64,000 nucleotides of DNA from Bradyrhizobium algeriense. GTDB taxonomy: Bacteria; Pseudomonadota; Alphaproteobacteria; Rhizobiales; Xanthobacteraceae. The stretch lies in NCBI RefSeq assembly GCF_003062295.1, contig NZ_PYCN01000021.1:78786-142785 (forward strand), read 5' to 3'. A program made the translations under genes and the position numbers. The notes beneath the pieces were generated by a model. The model was not told the DNA's origin. It was given only the letters and a program-made list of their open reading frames with translations, and did not search any database. This document shows positions 8,408 to 17,211 of this stretch, piece by piece; the first letter of the stretch is position 1, and every line of letters begins with the position of its first letter.

Positions 8408-9520
8408 CTAGCTGTGCAGCTTCTGCAATTCCTTCAAAATCGCCTCGCCCATCTGCGTGGTTGAGGCAGCCGTCGTGCCCTCAGACTTGATATCAGCGGT
8501 ACGCAGTCCGCTGGCGAGCACGGCTGCGATCGCCGCATCGACCTTGTCGGCCAGCGCGCCCATGTCGAAGGAATAGCGCAGCGTCATGCCGAACGAGGAG
8601 ATCATCGCGATCGGATTGGCGAGGCCTTGGCCTGCGATATCGGGCGCCGAGCCGTGCACCGGCTCGAACAGCGAGCGGCGCTTTTTGGTCTTGGCGTCGA
8701 CTTCGCCGAGCGAGGCCGAGGGCAGCATGCCGAGCGAACCGGTCAGCATCGCCGCGATGTCGGACAGCATGTCGCCGAACAGATTGTCGGTCACGATGAC
8801 GTCGAACTGTTTCGGCGCCTTCACCAGCATCATGCCGCCGGAATCGGCGAGCTGATGTTCCAGCGTCACGTCCTTGTATTCGCGCCCATGCACGGCCGTC
8901 ATGACCTCGTTCCAGAGCACGCCCGACTTCATGACGTTGCGCTTTTCCATCGAGGTCACCTTGTTGCGGCGCTTGCGCGCCAGATCGAAGGCGACGCGGC
9001 CGATGCGCTCGATCTCATAGGTGTCGTAGACCTGGGTATCGATGGCGCGCTTCTGGCCGTTGCCCAGATCAGTGATCGTCTTCGGCTCGCCGAAATAGAC
9101 GCCACCGGTGAGTTCGCGCACGATCATGATGTCGAGGCCTTCGACCGCCTCGCGCTTCAGGCTGGAGGCATCCGCCAGCGCCGGATAGCACACCGCGGGG
9201 CGCAGATTGGCGAACAGGCCGAGATCCTTGCGCAGCCGCAGGAGACCCGCCTCGGGCCGCACCTCATAGGGCACGCTGTCCCACTTCGGCCCGCCGACGG
9301 CGCCGAAGATGATGGCGTCCGCAGCCACAGCCTTGGCCATGTCACCTTCCGAGATCGACACCTTATGTGCGTCATAGGCCGAGCCGCCGACCAGACCCTG
9401 CTCGGTCTCGAATGACGCGATGCCCTGCTTGTTCAGCCAGTCGATCAGGCGCTGCACCTCGGCCATCACTTCGGGGCCGATGCCGTCGCCGGGGAGAAGC
9501 AGCAGTTTATGGGTCGCCAT
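8408..9520 (-). CDS. leuB: 3-isopropylmalate dehydrogenase
   Basis: LeuB oxidises and decarboxylates 3-isopropylmalate with NAD+ in leucine biosynthesis. The 370 residues begin MATHKLLLLPGDGIGPEV, the canonical family start. Substrate-binding arginines lie in the LLRLRKDLGLFANLRP block, and the metal-site aspartates in VTDNLFGDMLSDIAA. The LFEPVHGSAPDIAGQGLANP signature is complete. The open frame extends upstream to 9637 through a repeat, but the start at 9520 is certain from the conserved N-terminus. It is cytosolic. It is monocistronic here, flanked by repeats on both sides; leuD is in the same window but not adjacent. Confidence 0.97.
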   Translation of the reverse strand: MATHKLLLLPGDGIGPEVMAEVQRLIDWLNKQGIASFETEQGLVGGSAYDAHKVSISEGDMAKAVAADAIIFGAVGGPKWDSVPYEVRPEAGLLRLRKDLGLFANLRPAVCYPALADASSLKREAVEGLDIMIVRELTGGVYFGEPKTITDLGNGQKRAIDTQVYDTYEIERIGRVAFDLARKRRNKVTSMEKRNVMKSGVLWNEVMTAVHGREYKDVTLEHQLADSGGMMLVKAPKQFDVIVTDNLFGDMLSDIAAMLTGSLGMLPSASLGEVDAKTKKRRSLFEPVHGSAPDIAGQGLANPIAMISSFGMTLRYSFDMGALADKVDAAIAAVLASGLRTADIKSEGTTAASTTQMGEAILKELQKLHS

Positions 9521-9541
9521 GTCGTTTACCTCCAGTTCGTC

Positions 9542-9651
9542 AATGCCGGGCAAAAGCGCGAAGCGCGTCTTCGCCCAAATGTCCCGGCCATCCACGTCCC
9601 GTTTGCGTTGGCAGTAAGACGTGGATGCCCGGCACAAGGCCGGGCATGACG
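9542..9651. repeat. Palindromic repeat, family D copy 1
   Basis: The unit contains GGCAAAAGCGCGAAGCGCG, CCCGGCCATCCACGTC and a right arm GACGTGGATGCCCGGCACAA followed by GGCCGGGCATGACG. A close copy is at 60248-60362 and shorter relatives lie at 38815-38904 and 22399-22471. It occupies most of the 256-base gap between divergent leuB and the DMT transporter gene. Confidence 0.85.
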
Positions 9652-9776
9652 GAAAATGTGAATTCCGGGCGGAGTGCTAAAACGCCGGAAGCGGATTGGC
9701 AAGGCATCGCAGGCAGGCCAAAAAGGCAGGGAACGAGCAACCCGCGCCCCCTCAAGAAGGCACCCAGACGGACCTC

Positions 9777-10640
9777 ATGACATCAGCCATCATTTACGCC
9801 TTCGCTTCGGCCTTCTTCCTGGGCGCCGGGGTCGTCCTGGCACAGCTCGGCTTGCGGACCGTCGAGCCACTGTCGGGCGCGGCGATCAGCGTACCCTCCT
9901 TCACGGTGCTGTTCCTGCTGCTGTCGCCGCTGATCCTCCAGGACGAGCCGGTGGTCTGGCGCGGCCTGCCCATTTTCATCGCCATCGGTCTGTTCTTCCC
10001 GGCTTCGCTGACGCTGCTGACCTTTGCTTCGAACCGGTCGCTCGGGCCCGTGATCACCTCCACCCTCGGCAACCTCGCGCCGCTGTTTGCGGTGGCAACG
10101 GCGGTGATCCTGCTGCACGAGCCGCTGCATCCGCCGCAACTCCTCGGCCTCGTCGTGGCGGTCGCTGGCGCTGCGATCATCACCGCGACCCGCCCGCGCG
10201 ACCTCGGCCATTGGCGAAGCTGGGCGCTGCTGTTGCCGCTGTGCAGCGCGCTGATCCGCGGCGTGGTGCCGCCGATCGTCAAGCTCGGGCTTGCTGTCTG
10301 GCCAAGTCCGCTCTGGGCCTGCCTGATCGGCTACGTCATGTCCTCGCTGGTGGTACTGACGGTGCAGCGCGTCCGCAAGGGCAGCTTTGTCGTGCAGGCG
10401 CCGCGCGAGGGTCTCTTTTGGTTTGCGATGACGGGGATCAGCAACGGCCTCAGCGCGCTGACGCTGTTCGCCGCGGTCCGCAACGGTCCGATCACACTGG
10501 TGGCGCCGCTCGCTGCGATCTATCCGCTGGTCACGGTGGCGCTCAGCGCGATGCTGCTCAAGCACATCGAGATCACCGCGCGGATCGTGGCGGGATCTGC
10601 ACTGACGGTGCTCGGTGTAGCCCTGGTGCTGATTGGCTGA
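9777..10640 (+). CDS. DMT (EamA) family transporter
   Basis: The protein has 287 residues and is almost entirely hydrophobic, with about ten membrane helices arranged as two EamA repeats (roughly residues 1-140 and 150-287). PVITSTLGNLAPLFAVATA and GPITLVAPLAAIYPLVTVAL are the paired helix-4 regions typical of the drug/metabolite transporter superfamily. The substrate is unknown; such proteins commonly export amino acids or metabolites. The ATG at 9777 starts directly at the first helix; an open frame upstream to 9696 lacks coding character. The next gene, a major facilitator, follows by 92 bases on the same strand. Confidence 0.93.
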   Translation: MTSAIIYAFASAFFLGAGVVLAQLGLRTVEPLSGAAISVPSFTVLFLLLSPLILQDEPVVWRGLPIFIAIGLFFPASLTLLTFASNRSLGPVITSTLGNLAPLFAVATAVILLHEPLHPPQLLGLVVAVAGAAIITATRPRDLGHWRSWALLLPLCSALIRGVVPPIVKLGLAVWPSPLWACLIGYVMSSLVVLTVQRVRKGSFVVQAPREGLFWFAMTGISNGLSALTLFAAVRNGPITLVAPLAAIYPLVTVALSAMLLKHIEITARIVAGSALTVLGVALVLIG

Positions 10641-10732
10641 TCCCGTTGCCGGATTGGCAAGACACCGTTGCTCCCCGTGGCGCTGTGCAACGGCCGCTTT
10701 GCCTGCCAGAATGGCCGCTGCCGGAGAATTTT

Positions 10733-11926
10733 GTGAAAGCCCCCGACCAACACATCTACGCGCACCCTGCGTGGCTGATCCTCATTCTATCGCTTGCGCC
10801 AACGATCGGTCTCGGAATCGGCCGCTTCGCCTACGCGCTGGTGCTGCCCGACATGCGCGATGCGCTCGGTTGGTCCTATTCCGCGGCCGGCTTCATGAAC
10901 ACGATCAACGCCGTCGGTTACCTGGCGGGCGCGTTGCTTGCCTCACGAATGATTCGGCGCTTCGGGCTGCCGCAAACCGTCCGCTGGGGAACGCTTGCCG
11001 CCATCGCCTCGCTGGCGCTATGCGCCGTCTCCGGCAATTTTTTCGTGCTGAGCTTTGCGCGATTACTGGCGGGTGTCGGCGCCGCGGGCGGGTTCGTCGG
11101 CGGCGCGGCGCTGGCCGCCACGATCGCGCAAACGCGCCCCGAACGCGCCAACTTCCTGCTCAGCCTGTATTATGCCGGGCCGGGGCTCGGCATTATCTCA
11201 TCGGGGCTGATCGCACCATTCGTGCTGCAGGGCTTTGGGCCCGGATCGTGGTGGATCGTGTGGTGGGCCATGACGCTGCTCTGCGCCGTCCTGATCCTGC
11301 CGCTGTTGCTGGCGCCGCTCGGCAGCGGTGCTGCGATCGACAGCGCGGCGCCGGCCAGATTTTCCATCCGGCCGGTGCTGGTCTATCTGATCGGCTACTT
11401 CCTGTTCGGCGCCGGCTACATCGCCTACATGACCTTCATGATCGCCTATGTCCGCGACGCCGGCGGCGGCGCGCTGGCGCAGAGCGCATTCTGGAGCCTG
11501 ATCGGCTTCAGCGCATTTGTGACCCCATGGGTGTGGCGGCGCGTGCTGGCGCTCGACCGCGGCGGACTCGCCACCACCATCATCCTCGGCACCAACGCCG
11601 TCGGCGCGGCGCTGCCGATCTTCGGGCACTCGGTATGGCTGCTCGCGATCTCGGCGCTGGTGTTCGGCGTCGCCTTCTTCGCGGTGGTCGGCTCCACCAC
11701 CGCTTTTGTGCGCTTCAACTATCCGCCGCAGGCCTGGCCTGTGGCGATTGCAGCCCTGACGATTTCATTCGGCATCGGCCAGACGCTCGGACCGATCGTG
11801 GTCGGCGCGATCACGGACGCGGTCGGCAGCCTGTCGTTTGCGCTGAATGTATCCGCGGCGATGCTGGCGCTGGGCGCGGTGCTGTCGGCGTTTCAAAGGA
11901 AGGTGGGGCGGAAAATTTCGACATGA
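10733..11926 (+). CDS. YbfB/YjiJ-type MFS transporter
   Basis: This 397-residue inner-membrane protein shows about twelve helices and resembles the YbfB/YjiJ branch of the major facilitator superfamily. The opening LAPTIGLGIGRFAYALVLPDM and GLPQTVRWGTLAAIASL fit that group. The substrate is not known. A GTG start at 10733 is chosen: GGAG lies six bases upstream and the first helix begins about 11 residues in. The same reading frame stays open far upstream across the DMT gene, but that part is an out-of-frame shadow, not a fused protein. It is probably cotranscribed with the DMT transporter. Confidence 0.9.
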   Translation: MKAPDQHIYAHPAWLILILSLAPTIGLGIGRFAYALVLPDMRDALGWSYSAAGFMNTINAVGYLAGALLASRMIRRFGLPQTVRWGTLAAIASLALCAVSGNFFVLSFARLLAGVGAAGGFVGGAALAATIAQTRPERANFLLSLYYAGPGLGIISSGLIAPFVLQGFGPGSWWIVWWAMTLLCAVLILPLLLAPLGSGAAIDSAAPARFSIRPVLVYLIGYFLFGAGYIAYMTFMIAYVRDAGGGALAQSAFWSLIGFSAFVTPWVWRRVLALDRGGLATTIILGTNAVGAALPIFGHSVWLLAISALVFGVAFFAVVGSTTAFVRFNYPPQAWPVAIAALTISFGIGQTLGPIVVGAITDAVGSLSFALNVSAAMLALGAVLSAFQRKVGRKIST

Positions 11927-11943
11927 TGCGTTCTCTATCCGCG

Positions 11944-12066
11944 CGTCGTCCCTGCGAACGCAGGGACCCATACCGCGTGATCTGAATTTTGGAGAAGGCT
12001 GGAGCAACAGCTTCGCATAACCACGGAATCCTGTGGTTATGGGTCCCTGCGTTCGCAGGGACGACG
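11944..12066. repeat. Palindromic repeat, family C copy 1
   Basis: CGTCGTCCCTGCGAACGCAG starts the unit and CTGCGTTCGCAGGGACGACG ends it, with ACCCATA/TATGGGT continuing the stem. The second copy is at 16226-16344. It sits between convergent genes and probably forms a long hairpin in RNA. Confidence 0.88.
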
Positions 12067-12082
12067 AGGCAGTTCGCTCTGA

Positions 12083-12868
12083 TTAACTCCCGCTGAACGA
12101 ATTATACCCCTGGTCTTCCCAGAAGCCGCCCTTGTAGTCGTTGGTGACTTCCATCGACATCACGTATTTCGGATTCTTGAAGCCGAGCTTGGTCGGCACC
12201 CTGATCTTCATCGGAAAACCGTAGGCGCGCGGCAGGATCTCGTCGCCGAACTTGAACGTCATCTGGGTCTGCGCATGCAGCGCGGTCGCCATATCGAGCG
12301 GCGAGTTGTAGCCGTCCTTGTCGGCGCACTGGAACCAGACATATTTGGCGCGCGTATCCGCGCCGATCACTTTCAGGAAATCGCGCAGCGGCGTGCCGGT
12401 CCAGCTTCCGATCGCGCTCCAGCCCTCGACGCAGATATGGCGCGTCACCTGCTTGACCTGCGGCAGTTGATAGAGCTCGTCCAGCGTCCAGGACTTCTTG
12501 TTCTCGACGAGGCCACGCACCTCGAGCTTCCAGGTCTTGCCGTCGACTTCAGGCGCCTCGTCGAGGTCGTAATAGGCATTGAACGGGAACGGTTTTGTGA
12601 TGGCGCTTTCCGGGAAGGTCGGCGCCATGGCGTTGGGGTTGAAGATCAACGCCTGCACGCCGTCATTGAATTTCGAGACCTGCTTCAGCATCTCCTCGGC
12701 CGAGAAACTGTCCGTGACGTCGCAGCCGGTCAGCAGCGTCAGCGCGCCGAGGCTGGCGCCGCCGGAGATGAAGCGCCGGCGCGTCAGATCCGGCATGGTC
12801 TTGACGGCGTCTCTGATCAGAAGCGTCTTGTCGACGCCGGGGATCAGAAGCTTGCGCATGCGGCCCAT
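12083..12868 (-). CDS. Tat-exported molybdopterin-dependent oxidoreductase (sulfite-oxidase fold)
   Basis: The 261-residue protein has the Mo-binding fold of PF00174. The likely molybdenum-ligating cysteine is C146 in RHICVEGWSAIGSW. The N-terminus is unusual: about 28 residues precede a Tat motif (TRRRFISGG, 29-37), and the hydrophobic stretch ends in LTGC (C49), so it could be a Tat-exported lipoprotein. A clear Shine-Dalgarno GGGGAGAA five bases before the ATG at 12868 supports this start. It is the downstream partner of a cytochrome b gene only 17 bases away. Together they resemble a periplasmic reductase fed from the quinone pool, as in MsrPQ-like systems, though the substrate is unknown. 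Confidence 0.88.
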   Translation of the reverse strand: MGRMRKLLIPGVDKTLLIRDAVKTMPDLTRRRFISGGASLGALTLLTGCDVTDSFSAEEMLKQVSKFNDGVQALIFNPNAMAPTFPESAITKPFPFNAYYDLDEAPEVDGKTWKLEVRGLVENKKSWTLDELYQLPQVKQVTRHICVEGWSAIGSWTGTPLRDFLKVIGADTRAKYVWFQCADKDGYNSPLDMATALHAQTQMTFKFGDEILPRAYGFPMKIRVPTKLGFKNPKYVMSMEVTNDYKGGFWEDQGYNSFSGS

Positions 12869-12885
12869 AGTTGTTCTCCCCTAAA

Positions 12886-13515
12886 TTAGCGGCCGATGAT
12901 CATGGCGCGCAGGCTCTTCGGCACCAGAAGCGCGAGCGCGACGTGGACCACCATGAAGGCGACAATCGCCGCCATGCAGAAGAAATGGACATAACGGGCG
13001 CCCTCGTAGCCGCCGAACAACGCCGCCAGGTATTGCAGTTGCACAGGCTTCCAGAGCGCCAGACCTGACAGCACGATGAGGATGCCGACGACGATAATGC
13101 CGGCGTAGAGCAGCTTCTGCACGTAGTTGTATCTGGTGAGGTCGTCGTGCGACAGCTTGCCGGTCAGCGCAGCTTTCGTATCTGAAATCACGCCCTCCGG
13201 CGTGATCGGCAGCAGCTTCTTGCGGAAGCGGCCTGTGACAAAACCCAGCACCAGATAAATCAGGCCGTTGACCATCAACAGCCACATCGCGGCGAAATGC
13301 CAAAGTAGCGCGCCCGCGAGCCAGCCGCCCAGCGTGATCGAACGGGGGAATGTAAAGCCGAACAGCGGCGAGGCGTTATAGATCTGCCATCCCGACATGA
13401 TCATCAAAACCATGGCGAAGGCGTTGGTCCAGTGCAGGGCCCGGACCCAGGCGGGCTGGATGACCTTCGCCTTGGTTGAGGTAGCTTGTTCGTCGCTGAC
13501 TGTGACGGCCGACAT
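12886..13515 (-). CDS. Membrane cytochrome b subunit (b561/thiosulfate-reductase type)
   Basis: The 209-residue protein has four to five hydrophobic helices, with histidines placed for two b haems: RALHWTNAF near residue 30, ALLWHFAAMW near residue 73, and YVHFFCMA plus VVHVALAL near the C-terminus. This is the Ni/Fe-hydrogenase-type cytochrome b561 pattern (cytb_N). It would take electrons from quinol and pass them to the exported molybdoenzyme encoded just downstream. The ATG at 13515 has GGGGAAG immediately upstream; an in-frame start at 13545 adds ten residues and is less likely. Confidence 0.9.
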   Translation of the reverse strand: MSAVTVSDEQATSTKAKVIQPAWVRALHWTNAFAMVLMIMSGWQIYNASPLFGFTFPRSITLGGWLAGALLWHFAAMWLLMVNGLIYLVLGFVTGRFRKKLLPITPEGVISDTKAALTGKLSHDDLTRYNYVQKLLYAGIIVVGILIVLSGLALWKPVQLQYLAALFGGYEGARYVHFFCMAAIVAFMVVHVALALLVPKSLRAMIIGR

Positions 13516-13619
13516 GGCTCTTCCCCGCTTGCAATTCGCTATCAATTATACGCCGGGAACCGGCTTTCCGTTACTGCCATGACGCTATCAGATCGATGCA
13601 CGGCGCGTATCGGGTTCAC

Positions 13620-13649
13620 AAAAAAGCGAGCCGGGTTGCCCCGGCTCGC
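13620..13649 (-). terminator. Terminator of the fasciclin gene
   Basis: On the minus strand, GCGAGCCGGG pairs with CCCGGCTCGC over 10 bp (13626-13635 with 13640-13649) around a 4-base loop. A run of six T residues (13620-13625 read on the minus strand) follows. It lies 43 bases beyond the stop of the fasciclin-domain gene and would also separate it from the cytochrome b gene. Confidence 0.88.
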
Positions 13650-13692
13650 CAATCCACACGCCCTGTTGGGACCAGTCAGGGCGCGCGGGAGC

Positions 13693-14247
13693 TCAGGACG
13701 CCGGCATCAGCACGGTGTCGACCACATGGATCACGCCGTTCGACTGATTGACGTTCGAGATCGTGACCATCGAGGTTCCACCCTTGGCGTCGATGATCCA
13801 GACCTTGCCGTCCTGGAGCTTGACCGAGAGTTGCTCGCCTTCAGCGGTCTTGAGCTTCATGCCGTCCTTCAGGTCGGACGCGGCGAGCTTGCCGGGCACG
13901 ACATGGTAGGTGAGGATCTTGGTCAGGGTCGCCTTGTTCTCAGGCTTCACCAGCGTCTCGACGGTGCCGGCCGGCAGCTTGCCGAAGGCGGTGTTGGTCG
14001 GCGCGAACACCGTGAACGGGCCCTTGCTTTCCAGCGTTTCGACCAGGCCGGCGGCCTTCACCGCGGCAACCAGCGTGGTGTGATCCTTCGAGTTGACGGC
14101 GTTCTGGACGATATTCTTGGAGGGGAACATCGCCGCGCCGCCGACCATCACGGTCTTTTCTTCCGCGCTGGCGGGCGCGGTGATGGTGGCGGTGAAAGCC
14201 AGTGCGCTGAACACGGCGGCGGACAGAAGTGCAATACGTTTGGACAT
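13693..14247 (-). CDS. Secreted fasciclin-domain protein
   Basis: The 184-residue protein has a signal peptide (MSKR, a hydrophobic core, and ASA cleavage near residue 27) and one fasciclin (FAS1) domain. The family hallmarks are FTVFAPTNTAFGKLP, LTYHVVPGK and the C-terminal NGVIHVVDTVLMP. FAS1 domains are secreted or surface adhesion modules; in rhizobia, single-domain forms have been linked to host interaction, but that role is inferred. The ATG at 14247 gives a normal signal peptide; 13 further residues upstream are in frame. A canonical terminator ends the unit. Confidence 0.95.
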   Translation of the reverse strand: MSKRIALLSAAVFSALAFTATITAPASAEEKTVMVGGAAMFPSKNIVQNAVNSKDHTTLVAAVKAAGLVETLESKGPFTVFAPTNTAFGKLPAGTVETLVKPENKATLTKILTYHVVPGKLAASDLKDGMKLKTAEGEQLSVKLQDGKVWIIDAKGGTSMVTISNVNQSNGVIHVVDTVLMPAS

Positions 14248-14442
14248 GGAATCTTCTCCCGAGGATTGCGATGGCCGGCGGGGCATCCGCCGGTACTGAA
14301 AACAACGACGCCAGGCCGATTGACCGGGTTGATTTCGTCGTCGTTGGGCCGAGCTACGGGAGGTTTTTCGGCCGGTTTCGGCGAATAAATTATCGTGATG
14401 GCTGAAACTTTTGCGGGGGCGGGCCGTGCGGGGCTCGGGGCC

Positions 14443-14527
14443 GTAGCCCGGATGGAGCGGAGCGCAATCCGGGGTCGTCTCCGACGATGGAGCTGTCCCG
14501 GGTTACGCTTCGCTCCACCCGGGCTAC
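14443..14527. repeat. REP-like palindrome, family B copy 2
   Basis: GTAGCCCGGATGGAGCG (14443) pairs with CGCTCCACCCGGGCTAC at the right end. It overlaps the last bases of folB: the folB stop codon (14524-14526) lies inside the repeat. Confidence 0.88.
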
Positions 14528-14943
14528 GAGACCAGCGCAGTTGCTTCCAGCGCCTCCGCCGTCGGCGAATTCACCAAATCGGATCGAGCCAGGCGCACCG
14601 CGATTCCGACCTTGCGGAGCGTATGCGGGATTGGGGGGCTGAACTTGGACACGCCAACGGTGATGGTGTCGATCAATGCGAAGCGTCGCAGCAGGCCGAT
14701 CGCAACGGCCTCCCCAAGCGCTTCCAGCGTTTGATATTTCATCGCGCCGGCGAGGCTCACCGCAGCGTCCACCACGGCATCGTAGCGGATCGATGCATCC
14801 AATCTGTCGTCCCGGTGCGTCGGAGCCGGATTCAACGTCGCGTCGATGTCGAAGGTGAATTTCTGGCCGAGGCTGCGTTCTTCCTCGAACAAGCCATGGT
14901 ATCCGAAGGTCTGCAATCCGGCGATCTGGATGGTCGTCAACAT
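14524..14943 (-). CDS. folB: Dihydroneopterin aldolase family protein
   Basis: The 139 residues match the FolB family: IQIAGLQTFGYHGLFEEE at residues 5-22 holds the conserved Y-x-H-G-x-x-x-E-E motif, followed by FTFDIDATL and the central YDAVVDAA. FolB cleaves 7,8-dihydroneopterin to 6-hydroxymethyl-dihydropterin and glycolaldehyde in folate synthesis. The C-terminal tail is slightly longer than usual and its stop lies inside a REP-like repeat. No other folate gene is adjacent (folD is about 47 kb away). The protein is cytosolic and expected to be octameric. Confidence 0.85.
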   Translation of the reverse strand: MLTTIQIAGLQTFGYHGLFEEERSLGQKFTFDIDATLNPAPTHRDDRLDASIRYDAVVDAAVSLAGAMKYQTLEALGEAVAIGLLRRFALIDTITVGVSKFSPPIPHTLRKVGIAVRLARSDLVNSPTAEALEATALVS

Positions 14944-15241
14944 TGGGCCGCTCCTTCATGAGAAGGTGGATCGGATTATCCGATTGCCCAGGCGCGCGGC
15001 TCAATTCCTCGCGCTTCCCGATGGTGCTCCATCTGCGATCGCCAGTCGCGCGAGATTGCTTGTATAGAGGCACAATCGACGCGGCTCAAGGGTGAGCCTG
15101 ACATTTCCGAGCTGGCTTCGGAGCGCTGCAATGAATGTGGAATTGTACGGTTACCAATAACTGGCATTACTGTGGCGGTTCGCAACGGCTTGGGATGGCT
15201 GGAGCCCTCGCGATACCTGTGTGACGCTTGGGAGATGACGC
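14944..15241. other. Intergenic region without a recognised gene
   Basis: This 298-base stretch between divergent folB and the aminotransferase gene holds only short open frames with poor coding character. The most AT-rich part (about 15130-15175) may carry promoters for the aminotransferase, but no clear -35/-10 pair was found. I see no known RNA element. Confidence 0.4.
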
Positions 15242-16165
15242 ATGAAGGACTCGATCTTCGCCGAGGGCGCCGGCTATGTCAGGGGGCGCTTCGTTCCGAT
15301 CGCAGAGGCGACGCTGCCCGTCACGGATTGGGGTTTTACGCGGTCCGATGTCGTCTACGACGTCGTGCATGTGTTCAAGGGCGGCTTCTTCCGGCTGGTC
15401 GACCATCTCGATCGTTTCGAGCGCTCGATGGCGCAGCGCCGGATCCGGCCGCCGGAAGACCGCGCCGCGATCGAAGCGATCCTGCATCGCTGCGTGGCAC
15501 TGACCGGGCTTTCGGACGCCTATGTCGCGATGGTGGCCTCGCGCGGACGGCCGCGCGTTGCGGGATCGCGCCGGCCGGCCGATTGCGAAAACCACCTGAT
15601 CGCCTATGCGCTGCCCTGGATCGATGTCGTTCCCAAGGACGTGCAGGCGCGCGGAGCCCATGTCTTCATCGCCTCGACGCCGCGCGTGCCCGACGCCTCG
15701 GTCGATCCCACGGTCAAGAACTATCAGTGGAACGATTTGACCTCCGGCCTGCTGGAGGCGCACGACGCCAATTTCGACACAGCAGTGCTTTGCGACACAC
15801 AGGGTTTCCTGACCGAAGGGCCGGGCTTCAACGTCTTCGTCGTGAAGGACGGAAGGGTGACGACGCCCGATCGCGGCAGCCTGCACGGCATCACGCGCCG
15901 ATCGGTGCTGGAGCTCTGTGCCGAACTCGGCATCGAGGCTGCGGTTGAACCGATTCCCCGATCGGCGCTCGACCACGCGGACGAGGTCTTCCTGGCGACG
16001 ACGGCCGGCGGTGTCATGCCCGCGTCGCGCATCGGCGCGCGCATCCTCGGCAACGATCGGCCCGGGCCGATCTCAATGCTGCTCAAGGATACCTACTGGC
16101 GCAAGCACGAGGAGGGCTGGCACCGGACGCCGGTCCGCCCCCTGGAGGCCGATGCCGGCGAATGA
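15242..16165 (+). CDS. Class IV aminotransferase (branched-chain/D-amino acid type)
   Basis: The 307-residue protein is a fold-type IV PLP enzyme. The PLP lysine is probably K159 in PTVKNYQWND. The GFTRSDVVYDVVHVFKGGFF segment (31-50) and the TEGPGFNVFVVKDG and HGITRRSVLELC blocks are standard for the family. Such enzymes transaminate branched-chain amino acids, D-amino acids or aminodeoxychorismate; the sequence does not decide which. The ATG at 15242 has GGGAG about nine bases upstream. It is cytosolic and has no operon partner. Confidence 0.92.
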   Translation: MKDSIFAEGAGYVRGRFVPIAEATLPVTDWGFTRSDVVYDVVHVFKGGFFRLVDHLDRFERSMAQRRIRPPEDRAAIEAILHRCVALTGLSDAYVAMVASRGRPRVAGSRRPADCENHLIAYALPWIDVVPKDVQARGAHVFIASTPRVPDASVDPTVKNYQWNDLTSGLLEAHDANFDTAVLCDTQGFLTEGPGFNVFVVKDGRVTTPDRGSLHGITRRSVLELCAELGIEAAVEPIPRSALDHADEVFLATTAGGVMPASRIGARILGNDRPGPISMLLKDTYWRKHEEGWHRTPVRPLEADAGE

Positions 16166-16225
16166 ATTATCGTGATTTGTGAAACTTTTGAGAGCCCGAG
16201 CCGTGCCGCGACGACCCATCTCTCT

Positions 16226-16344
16226 CGTCGTCCCTGCGCACGCAGGGACCCATACCGCGTGATCCCTCAATAAGGCCCTGTGGCTGATGCCTATCGCCAA
16301 ACTAAGGCCGGTGGCTATGGGTCCCTGCGTTCGCAGGGACGACG
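16226..16344. repeat. Palindromic repeat, family C copy 2
   Basis: The arms CGTCGTCCCTGCGCACGCAG and CTGCGTTCGCAGGGACGACG match those of the copy at 11944-12066, and the CCCATACCGCGTGATC block is shared too. The centre differs, as expected for independent copies of one family. It sits between convergent genes. Confidence 0.88.
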
Positions 16345-16360
16345 ATGGAGAGAGTTCGTC

Positions 16361-17122
16361 CTAATCCCGATTATGCGGCGTCTGGATGAAGCCGCGATTA
16401 TGCGTCGGGCTGATCAGGATCTCGTTCATGCACACGCGCGGCGGCATGCTGGCGACGAAGGCGATGGTGCGGCCGCAATCTTCCGGCTGCAGCATTTTCG
16501 CCTGCTCCTCCTCCGACGGCACGACGGGGCGCGATTTGAGAATCGGGGTCGCGACCTCGCCGGGCGACAGGCAGCAGGCGCGCAGGCCATTGACGCATTC
16601 ATCCATGTTGAAGGAATGGGTCAGCGCCAGCACCGCATGTTTTGTGGTGGTGTAGGCCGGACCCGGCATTTTCGAGACGTGACGGCCGGCCCAGGACGCG
16701 ACGTTGATGATGCAACCGTCCTGCTGCTTCCGCATCGCCGGCAGCACCGCGCGCATGCAGTAGAGCACGCCGTTCAGGTTGATATCGACGACCTTGTCCC
16801 AGCCGTCCACTTCCATGTCGGCCCAGCTTCGCTTCGGCACGTTGATGCCGGCGCTGTTGACCAAGAGATCGATCCGGCCGTGATTGGCGAGAATCTGTTC
16901 CGCCGCCTTGTCCACGTCGGCCTTGTTGCTGACATCGAGCGCGATCGCCTCGGCCTTGCCGCCCATTTTGGTGATATCGGCCACGACCTTGTCGAGGGCG
17001 TCTTTCCGCCGTCCCGAAACCACCACGATCCAGCCATCCGCCGCCAGGAATTCCGCCCCTGACGCGCCGATTCCGCTGCCACCGCCCGTCACCCAGGCCA
17101 CGCGTTTCCCGCTATTTGTCAT
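16361..17122 (-). CDS. SDR-family oxidoreductase
   Basis: A classical short-chain dehydrogenase of 253 residues. The nucleotide loop TGGGSGIG is at 12-19 and NSAG at 89-92. The catalytic residues S143, Y157 and K161 are in place in the Y-x-x-x-K motif. The C-terminal CMNEILISPTHNRGFIQTPHN is specific to a small group of alphaproteobacterial SDRs. Substrate and direction are unknown; an NAD(P)(H)-dependent alcohol/ketone interconversion is expected. It is divergent from the malonyl-CoA synthetase gene, with about 90 bases between the starts, so shared regulation is possible. Confidence 0.94.
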   Translation of the reverse strand: MTNSGKRVAWVTGGGSGIGASGAEFLAADGWIVVVSGRRKDALDKVVADITKMGGKAEAIALDVSNKADVDKAAEQILANHGRIDLLVNSAGINVPKRSWADMEVDGWDKVVDINLNGVLYCMRAVLPAMRKQQDGCIINVASWAGRHVSKMPGPAYTTTKHAVLALTHSFNMDECVNGLRACCLSPGEVATPILKSRPVVPSEEEQAKMLQPEDCGRTIAFVASMPPRVCMNEILISPTHNRGFIQTPHNRD

Positions 17123-17211
17123 GCAAACTGTCTCCGTTGCTTTATGAAGGGCGTTCTTGCTATTCCAGCCGGCGAAATTCCGCAGGCCAGCGCCCTCTCA
17201 GGGAATGATGC

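Noticed and set aside
9674..10732. A long open frame suggesting a 750-residue fused transporter.
   Set aside because: The upstream half is out of frame with the real DMT gene and has no hydrophobic pattern; only the part from the GTG at 10733 is an MFS protein.
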